DNA of 58,496 bases from contig NJBK01000014.1 in NCBI GenBank assembly GCA_005223035.1, positions 1-58,496 of the forward strand. The letters run 5' to 3'. A program made the translations under genes and the position numbers. The notes under the pieces are model-generated. The model saw only the letters and a list, made by a program, of their open reading frames with translations, was not told the origin of the DNA and did not search any database. Positions 52,847-58,496 of the stretch are shown in pieces. Within the stretch, counting starts at the first letter, position 1, and each line of letters starts with the position of its first letter. Source of the stretch: Chloroflexi bacterium B3_Chlor. GTDB taxonomy: Bacteria; Chloroflexota; Anaerolineae; UBA7937; B3-Chlor.

Positions 52847-53908
52847 TCATGCTTCCTCGTTGCCGAGGATTTCATCTATCCCCTTGGCGATTCGTTCGTC
52901 CTCTTCTTGGCTGTCCGTTACGAAGCGCTCCATGAAGTCGCTCCTGCGCTGACGGAGGGCCAGAGGCGAAGTGACGGCGATGTCCTCGCTCTTTGCCTCG
53001 GTTCGGCCATCAGCAGCAGCGCGGGCTCGAGCCGCCTCTAGGAGAACTATCTCCGCCCGATGCGACTGGATGTTCAGGGAGTTGATCAGTGTTATGGCGG
53101 ACTGTGCTACATTTGGCGAGACGGTCACGCGCGGCAGAAGGTCTTTGGCACGGGCTATCTCGTCTGCCAGAGCCATGGTTTCCTCGGCGTATCCCGCAGC
53201 GAAGGTCACAGGGTCGTCGGCGAAGCGTCTGTTCCGCTCATAAACCTCAAGACGTTGTTCAGGATCCTGCAGGGGCACAACCACTACGCGTAGCCCCAGA
53301 CGATCCATGAGCTGGGGACGAAGCGCCCCCTCTTCGGGATTCATGGAGCCGATGAGGAGAAACTCGGAGGAGAACGTGCCTATCAAGCGTCCCCGCCGCA
53401 CAACGTAGTAGCCCCTCGATGCCGCGTCCAGGATACAGTTCACGATCTCTTCATCCAAGAGGTTGATCTCGTCCACATACAGCATATTCCTGTGGGCATA
53501 GTACAGTACCCCTTGTTGCAGTTGCCACCGACTCTGTTCCAGGGCAATTCGGGGATTGGGCCCCCCGATCACGTCATCCATATTGGCATTGAGGGGAAGC
53601 TCGACCAACTGCATCGGGGCCAGGTAGGTGACGTCCTTGCCCGCCTCCAGCTTGGCCGCACAATCAGGACAGACGTACTCCATAGAGATGGCCGCCAGCC
53701 GGGGTTCGCAGCCGTGAGGACACGTGCTGCGCGGCACAGGTGGGAGCAGGTCCACCAGCCCCCGGGCTGCCGTCGTCTTTCCGGTCCCCCGGGGACCCAT
53801 CAGAAGCACACCCCTAACCCGAGGGTTGATCGCCGCCAGGATGAGTGCGGTCTTCATTTCCTCTTGGCCCACCAATGCTAGTACGGGGTAGATGATGATC
53901 TCGGCCAA
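52847..53908 (-). CDS. Mg-chelatase ChlI/BchI-type AAA+ ATPase
   Basis: 353 residues. A TTG start is supported by AGGAGG 4 nt upstream. YPVLALVGQEEMKTALILAAINP is the ChlI opening; Walker A is GPRGTGKTTAARGL, Walker B is NMLYVDEINLLDE, and the GSMNPEEGALRPQLMDRLGL segment with its arginine finger is complete. An insert STCPHGCEP...YVCPDC supplies two pairs of cysteines for a probable zinc site. Family members drive metal insertion into tetrapyrroles with ChlD/ChlH or act alone as MoxR-like chaperones. No chelatase partners occur here, and its place in a glycan operon is unexplained. Confidence 0.85.
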   Translation of the reverse strand: MAEIIIYPVLALVGQEEMKTALILAAINPRVRGVLLMGPRGTGKTTAARGLVDLLPPVPRSTCPHGCEPRLAAISMEYVCPDCAAKLEAGKDVTYLAPMQLVELPLNANMDDVIGGPNPRIALEQSRWQLQQGVLYYAHRNMLYVDEINLLDEEIVNCILDAASRGYYVVRRGRLIGTFSSEFLLIGSMNPEEGALRPQLMDRLGLRVVVVPLQDPEQRLEVYERNRRFADDPVTFAAGYAEETMALADEIARAKDLLPRVTVSPNVAQSAITLINSLNIQSHRAEIVLLEAARARAAADGRTEAKSEDIAVTSPLALRQRRSDFMERFVTDSQEEDERIAKGIDEILGNEEA

Positions 53909-53975
53909 CGTTCCTCCTATGAGATACTCACCTCGAACGGTCTATTGCAGCGCTCCCGTTTGCCGAGTCGGGAGG

Positions 53976-54956
53976 TCAATCAGTATACCCTCGAGGGTGA
54001 GCCTGATGCCAGCGCCAGGCGCTCTGGATGATGTCTCTCAGGTCGGGACAGCGCGCTTCCCATCCCAATTCACGCCGTATCAGCTGCGAACTCGCCACCA
54101 GAGTTGCTGGATCACCGGGGCGCCGGGGAGCGATTCGTACTGGAATGCTATGTCCTGTGACCTCTCGCGCTGTAGCCACCACCTCTTGTACGGTGAAGCC
54201 CTCCCCATTTCCCAGGTTGCATATGCGACTTCCGTCGTCCAGTGACTCAAGGGCCAACAGGTGAGCCTGCGCGAGGTCCACCACGTGGATGTAATCACGC
54301 ACGCAAGTTCCATCTTGAGTGGGGTAGTCGTCACCGTAGATGTCCAGATGCTCGTTCAGACCCAGCGCGACCTTGAGCACAAGGGGGATCAAGTGAGTTT
54401 CGGGGTGGTGGTCTTCTCCGTAGGCGTCTGAGGCGCCAGCGGCGTTAAAGTACCGCAGGCTAGCGTATCGAAGCCCGTACCTCACCTCACACCAGTAGAG
54501 CATTCTCTCGATCATCAATTTCGACTCGCCGTAAGGGCTGCTAGGAGCGAGCCGGTCGCTCTCACGGATGGGGACGCGTTCTGGATCCCCGTAGACATTG
54601 GCTGTGGAGGAGAGGATAAAACGATTTACCTCATGGGCAGCCATGGTCTCCAGAAGGTTCATCGCGTTATCTACATTCTCTCTCACAAAGCGGATGGGGT
54701 CGCGCATAGAGGCCGGCACCACGGTGTGGGCTGCGAAGTGCATGACAGCGTCAATGTTGTGTCTTTCGAAGACGGTATTCAATTTCTCGCGGTCCGCCAG
54801 ATCTGCCTCTACGAAGGTCGCTTCTGGGTGGACCGCTTGGCGATGTCCCTGGATGAGGCTGTCGTATACGACTACCTCATGGCCGGCCTTGATCAGCTCC
54901 TCCGTGGCGACACTGCCGATATACCCAGCGCCGCCTGTGACCAGTATCTTCATCAT
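53976..54956 (-). CDS. galE: UDP-glucose 4-epimerase
   Basis: 326 residues. [19 protein letters not shown] (NAD-binding), [25 protein letters not shown] (catalytic YxxxK), YFNAAGASD and [15 protein letters not shown] are all characteristic. AGGAG lies upstream of two adjacent ATGs. It interconverts UDP-glucose and UDP-galactose and would supply precursors to the glycosyltransferases encoded downstream. Confidence 0.94.
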   Translation of the reverse strand: MMKILVTGGAGYIGSVATEELIKAGHEVVVYDSLIQGHRQAVHPEATFVEADLADREKLNTVFERHNIDAVMHFAAHTVVPASMRDPIRFVRENVDNAMNLLETMAAHEVNRFILSSTANVYGDPERVPIRESDRLAPSSPYGESKLMIERMLYWCEVRYGLRYASLRYFNAAGASDAYGEDHHPETHLIPLVLKVALGLNEHLDIYGDDYPTQDGTCVRDYIHVVDLAQAHLLALESLDDGSRICNLGNGEGFTVQEVVATAREVTGHSIPVRIAPRRPGDPATLVASSQLIRRELGWEARCPDLRDIIQSAWRWHQAHPRGYTD

Positions 54957-55028
54957 CTGGCTCCTGGGCTATTATAGCCTCTCTTGCCGCATTGCTCAAG
55001 CCCATCACGTTTCGGAGAGAATGGAGTG

Positions 55029-57287
55029 CTATTCCATGACCCACTCACCAAGCTTGGAGTACAAGATGTCCAGCAACCTCGTCTCCCTTGGGTCATGGTA
55101 TCGCAGATCATACTCGTTGCTCGAGATTGGTTGGCCATCTTGCCACAAGGCGGCCGTGAGCTTTCCCTTCTGCTCACCAATACGGTGCTCTACCTGACCC
55201 ACCACCTGGGAGGAATCTGGGGGCAGCGACACTGTGCGAGAGAAGATGTTCTCGCCGTTCACGTGTATCTCCAGGAGACAGTCTTCGCAAGGGGTCAGCA
55301 AGTCGTTGATGACCCAAACGCGAGCCCCGAAGAGGTCCCCAGCCCGATACTCCCGCAAGGGGTATTCAAGGCTGATGAGGACAGGGCTATAGAGGGCTTC
55401 TAACTTCACATAGGCCAGCTTTGGTTGGCGATAGTAGTCGATCAGGCTCCAGGAAATCGCAGGCCAGGGGTCGTTCAACTGCCAGATTATGGTGCCACTG
55501 GTCCGATACTTGCGCCGACGAAAGTGCTCTATGGCGACCTGTAATCCGTAGGCCTGGACCTTCTGGGAGGTCTCCACGCATTCCTGCAGGCTGTTTGGGC
55601 AGAAGGGGCGCACGTACCGCTCTAGCTTCTCAAGTTGCGCGCAGTGATACTGCCAGCCTTCGCGGGGAGGGTAGAGGTCCTTGTCTGGCAAGAAGCGTGA
55701 TAGGGAAGAGACCTGGGGGATGGACTGGAGGCCGAACTCGCTGACGAAGGGGGATGGGTCCTTGCGGTAGTCAAGGATGGGAGCCTTGCCGTGCCACACG
55801 AGCCAGTTGTGCTTGTCGCCTTGTCCAGGAGAGGTCTTACGGAATGGGCGTGTGCCATCTTCTTTCAGCACAATGGCTTCCAGGCGATCCACCAGCCTGC
55901 GGTTGCGTCGGTAGCTGAACTCGTTGCCACCACACCAAACTATCAGAGAGGGATGATTACGCAGCTGACGAACGATGCTCGTCGCCTCCCGGGTCACGAG
56001 GCCGAGGAAGGTGGCCTGGCGAGGGAAATGCCCCAGTGGGAGGTACGACAGAGGGAACTCCTGCCAGACCATGATCCCCTTTGTATCACAGAGATCATAG
56101 AAAGCCCTCTTCTCGCGCAGACCGCCTCCCCAGATGCGCAGTAAGTTGATCCCCGCCTTCTTGGCCATGTTGACAAGAGTCGCGTAGTCCTCAGGTCTGA
56201 CCCGTCCAGGCAGGGCGTCGATGGGCACCCAGTTGGCTCCACGGACGAACTCTCGTGCTCCATTTACCACCAGCGTCCAGTCCCCATTGCCGGGCGGCGT
56301 CTGCGGATTGGGCGCCATCTTCACGGTCCGCAGCCCGAAACTATCGCACAGGGAGTCCAAGACCTGCCCCGCGCGCAGAATGCGCAACCGCAGATGGTAC
56401 ATGTCAGGGGCTCCTCGGTCCCATGGGTGCCAGAGGCGAGGTTCCGGGAGAGTAAACTCCAGCTCCCTTGTCTGTCTGCCAGCCTCCAGGGCGAGATCGA
56501 ACTTCCATCGCCAGTTCCTTGAGCGCTGGGGGCCCGACTCTGTGACCTCGATTTCTGCTGCTATGCTCTGCGCTCTGTCGGAGTCCAAAGTCGCCTGTAC
56601 CGTGATTTGCGCTTCACTGTGATCAATTCGCGCCGCGATGAAGATATCGCTCACGAAGACGGAGCGGGCGATGATCAGAGACGCTTCGTCCCACAGGCCC
56701 ATGGTTCTCATTCGCGGTGCGAAATCCCAGCCAAAGCCCATCTGACACTTCAACGTCGCCGTCCGGTCCGGGAAGGCCTCCGGAGTCCGTGGTATAGCAG
56801 TGACCAGGCAGGACCACAGCTTTTCCCACCACGACAACTGTCGTCGGGGCAGCGAGTTCGAACCCCAAATACGAACTGCCACCTGGGAACCGTCTGGCCT
56901 TATCAGGCCCGTGATCTCGTAGACCTGCTGGGAGAACATGCCCTCGTGTCGACCCAACTCGAGGTGATCCAGGTACACGGCAGAGATATAGTCCACGCCC
57001 TCGAAGGACAAGAAGGCCCGTTCTCCTTCCTCCAGGTCAACACTGAGGGGGCGGGCATACCACCAGTCGAAGTTGTCCACCCACTGACTATCTTCGTTAT
57101 TGGCACCGTAGAAGGGGTCCTTGATGCGGCCCAGGGCCAGGAGGTCTGATCGCACGTTTCCTGGTACGTGGGCTGGGAGCCACTCGTCCACTTCAGCCCG
57201 ATCATCCAACCGGGAATCGAGCGGCTTTGGCGACACGCAACCGAAACGCCAATCGTCTCCGCCTAGATCTACCGCCGTGCGAGTCAT
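55029..57287 (-). CDS. Beta-mannosidase-like glycoside hydrolase family 2
   Basis: 752 residues. N-terminal jelly-roll (WLPAHVPGNVRSDLL, FDWWYARPL), immunoglobulin-like middle, then the TIM barrel: FVRGANWVPIDALP, INLLRIWGGGLREKRAFYD, LIVWCGGNEF with the acid/base Glu456, and SEFGLQSIP with the nucleophile Glu517. The GANWVP and WGGGxxE stretches point to the beta-mannosidase branch. No signal peptide is visible, so it is probably cytoplasmic. It lies first in the run leading to galE and the glycosyltransferases. Confidence 0.88.
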   Translation of the reverse strand: MTRTAVDLGGDDWRFGCVSPKPLDSRLDDRAEVDEWLPAHVPGNVRSDLLALGRIKDPFYGANNEDSQWVDNFDWWYARPLSVDLEEGERAFLSFEGVDYISAVYLDHLELGRHEGMFSQQVYEITGLIRPDGSQVAVRIWGSNSLPRRQLSWWEKLWSCLVTAIPRTPEAFPDRTATLKCQMGFGWDFAPRMRTMGLWDEASLIIARSVFVSDIFIAARIDHSEAQITVQATLDSDRAQSIAAEIEVTESGPQRSRNWRWKFDLALEAGRQTRELEFTLPEPRLWHPWDRGAPDMYHLRLRILRAGQVLDSLCDSFGLRTVKMAPNPQTPPGNGDWTLVVNGAREFVRGANWVPIDALPGRVRPEDYATLVNMAKKAGINLLRIWGGGLREKRAFYDLCDTKGIMVWQEFPLSYLPLGHFPRQATFLGLVTREATSIVRQLRNHPSLIVWCGGNEFSYRRNRRLVDRLEAIVLKEDGTRPFRKTSPGQGDKHNWLVWHGKAPILDYRKDPSPFVSEFGLQSIPQVSSLSRFLPDKDLYPPREGWQYHCAQLEKLERYVRPFCPNSLQECVETSQKVQAYGLQVAIEHFRRRKYRTSGTIIWQLNDPWPAISWSLIDYYRQPKLAYVKLEALYSPVLISLEYPLREYRAGDLFGARVWVINDLLTPCEDCLLEIHVNGENIFSRTVSLPPDSSQVVGQVEHRIGEQKGKLTAALWQDGQPISSNEYDLRYHDPRETRLLDILYSKLGEWVME

Positions 57288-57589
57288 TTCCTGTCTTGGG
57301 TTTCCTACGAGAATCCTCGGCTACTGGGCCCTGGCCCCGAAGAACAGACAATCGGCTTTCTCAAACGAAGCACTCGGTTTGGAGTTGAATGTTGGTGGCT
57401 GATGCCATGTCTGAGCCACAAGGATCTCACGCGCTATGGCGATTGGGCCAGGGCAATGTACATCAGTCTAATGCAGATCCTACACTAAGCCATGAGCGAA
57501 GTCAATAGACGGAACTTGCTGAAAGCATTGTGCTGCGGTAGAATGGACGGGAACCATCATTGCGCGCGGTTGAAGTGGAAGGGGGGTGC
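57288..57589. other. Divergent intergenic region, nothing recognised
   Basis: About 300 bases between the divergent GH2 and molybdopterin genes. No clear promoter pair, RNA or gene fragment stood out. Confidence 0.4.
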
Positions 57590-58496
57590 ATGACCACCGA
57601 AGCGCGAGTTGCCGAGGAAATCGTCAGAAGCTGTTGCCGCATGGATCACGGAGGATGTGGGATACTGATCCAGCTCAGAGACGGGAAGCCGGTCAGCATA
57701 GAGGGTGACCCCGATTGCCGTATCAATCGAGGCACGCTGTGCTCCAAAGGTCTGGCGGGCCTGCACAAGCTTCACAGTCCCCATCGTCTGAAATACCCCT
57801 TGCTCAGGGACGGAGACCGTGGAGAGGGCAAGTGGAAGAGGATCTCGTGGGATGAAGCTCTGGATCTCATCGCTACGAAGATGACCGAGGTCAAGGAAGA
57901 GTTCGGTGCCGAATCAGTTGTCTTCGGGCAGGGGACTCACCGCAGTTACGAGAATTTCCTCTGGCGACTGGCCAATGTTTTCGGCTCCCCCAACGTGATG
58001 GCCGCAGGATACCTGTGCTACTATCCTCGGGTCATCGCCTCTCACCTCACCCACGGTTTCTACCCCATCCCCGACTACGAGTACCCGCCGAGTTGTGTCA
58101 TGATGTGGGGCAACAATGTGGTCACCACTAGCGCAGACGGGGTATGTGGTGCCCAACTGCTGCGGGCCTTGGATCGCGGCTCCAGATTCATTGTTATTGA
58201 TCCAAGATACACGCCTATGGCTGCCAGGGCTGACGTTTGGGTTCAGCTCAGGCCTGGCTCCGACCTCGCCCTGGCGCTGGGCATGATCAACGTCATCATC
58301 GAGGAAGGGCTATACGACGAGGACTTCGTCAGGGATTGGACGGTTGGCTTCGACGAACTGAGGGAGCGCGCCGCCGAGTACCCGCCGGAACACGTGGAGC
58401 GCATCACGTGGGTGCCGCCTGGGATACTGCGCGATGCGGCGCGACTGTATGCTACGTCTAAGCCGGCTGCCATCCAGTGGGGTGTGGCCTGGGAGC
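57590..58496 (+). CDS. Molybdopterin oxidoreductase (DMSO reductase family), 3' end beyond window
   Basis: The first 302 residues are visible. A GGGGGG ribosome site precedes the ATG. The N-terminal Fe-S region reads SCCRMDHGGCG and, 27 residues after that last cysteine, LCSKG; the spacing is canonical (C-x2-?-x3-C-x27-C) but the second ligand position is Asp19 instead of Cys. Then KRISWDEALDLI, VFGQGTHRS, AGYLCYYPRVIAS (a possible Mo-ligand Cys) and FIVIDPRYTPMAARAD follow, the usual bis-MGD binding elements. No Tat signal, so a cytoplasmic enzyme is likely. Substrate cannot be judged from this part. Confidence 0.88.
   Translation, partial: MTTEARVAEEIVRSCCRMDHGGCGILIQLRDGKPVSIEGDPDCRINRGTLCSKGLAGLHKLHSPHRLKYPLLRDGDRGEGKWKRISWDEALDLIATKMTEVKEEFGAESVVFGQGTHRSYENFLWRLANVFGSPNVMAAGYLCYYPRVIASHLTHGFYPIPDYEYPPSCVMMWGNNVVTTSADGVCGAQLLRALDRGSRFIVIDPRYTPMAARADVWVQLRPGSDLALALGMINVIIEEGLYDEDFVRDWTVGFDELRERAAEYPPEHVERITWVPPGILRDAARLYATSKPAAIQWGVAWE

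Noticed and set aside
1-58496. CRISPR array, prophage or plasmid replication genes
   Set aside because: No regularly spaced repeats, cas, phage structural or replication-initiator genes were seen; the only array-like repeat is the triplicated livK start.

Overview
The window looks like a contig from an uncultivated Chloroflexota bacterium, probably Anaerolineae-like. This is an inference. It rests on lipoproteins with long Pro/Thr/Ala linkers after the lipobox, very large secreted proteins ending in a short F/Y-L-P-[LI]-V-x-[KR] tail, a compact RpoD-like sigma factor, and a mix of sugar, acyl-CoA and sulfur-related genes. No rRNA or other firm taxonomic marker is present. By eye, 1-14 kb and 31-39 kb are clearly GC-rich, while 17-28 kb is less so, which suggests a mosaic.

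Layout. (1) 1-0.75 kb holds gene debris, including a near-identical copy of part of the acyl-CoA dehydrogenase gene at 15.6 kb. (2) 0.77-13.9 kb is one minus-strand operon of exported proteins: a 1695-residue beta-helix/SdrD-like surface protein, three multicopper-oxidase-like cupredoxin proteins with different copper-ligand sets, a lipoprotein and a subtilase. It is read from a consensus promoter at 14.35 kb through a leader of about 440 nt. (3) 14.4-16.7 kb has a truncated insertion sequence and an intact acyl-CoA dehydrogenase. (4) 17.2-20.2 kb has DsrC and, convergent to it, a DsrK-like Fe-S protein and a DsrM-like membrane protein. (5) 20.7-25.4 kb is a complete minus-strand branched-chain-amino-acid-type ABC transporter (livFGMHK) whose binding-protein start region is tandemly repeated three times. 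A divergent promoter pair separates it from an acyl-CoA synthetase. (6) 28-31.4 kb has a small lipoprotein, a degenerate tRNA-Leu, a LacI-type regulator stub with its promoter and palindrome, a sugar-permease stub, and an IS with an intact DDE transposase. (7) 31.6-38.9 kb is a plus-strand pentose operon: binding protein, two permeases, Gfo/Idh/MocA dehydrogenase, a decapitated xylA, an aldose-epimerase-like protein and xylB. (8) 39-46.6 kb is mainly housekeeping: tRNA-Ser(CGA), tadA, mnmE, tRNA-Trp(CCA), an HNH nuclease, an ArsR regulator, an RpoD-like sigma factor, a GHL10-type glycoside hydrolase, an SDR and a cupin. (9) 46.8-57.3 kb is a minus-strand run: GH2 beta-mannosidase, galE, Mg-chelatase-type AAA+ ATPase, three GT4 glycosyltransferases, a polyprenyl-phosphate sugar transferase and a CAD-like dihydroorotase. 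(10) A molybdopterin oxidoreductase starts at 57.6 kb and runs off the window.

The most distinctive feature is the density of recognisable gene stubs between intact operons: acyl-CoA dehydrogenase twice, RACo-type ASKHA protein, DUF362, LacI, RbsC-type permease, XylA, a cpn60-like protein, transposase and tRNA-Leu. Together with two IS elements this points to repeated rearrangement. The exported multicopper-oxidase cluster is the best candidate for an undescribed functional system. All gene identities come from reading motifs and remembered family patterns; no database search was possible.
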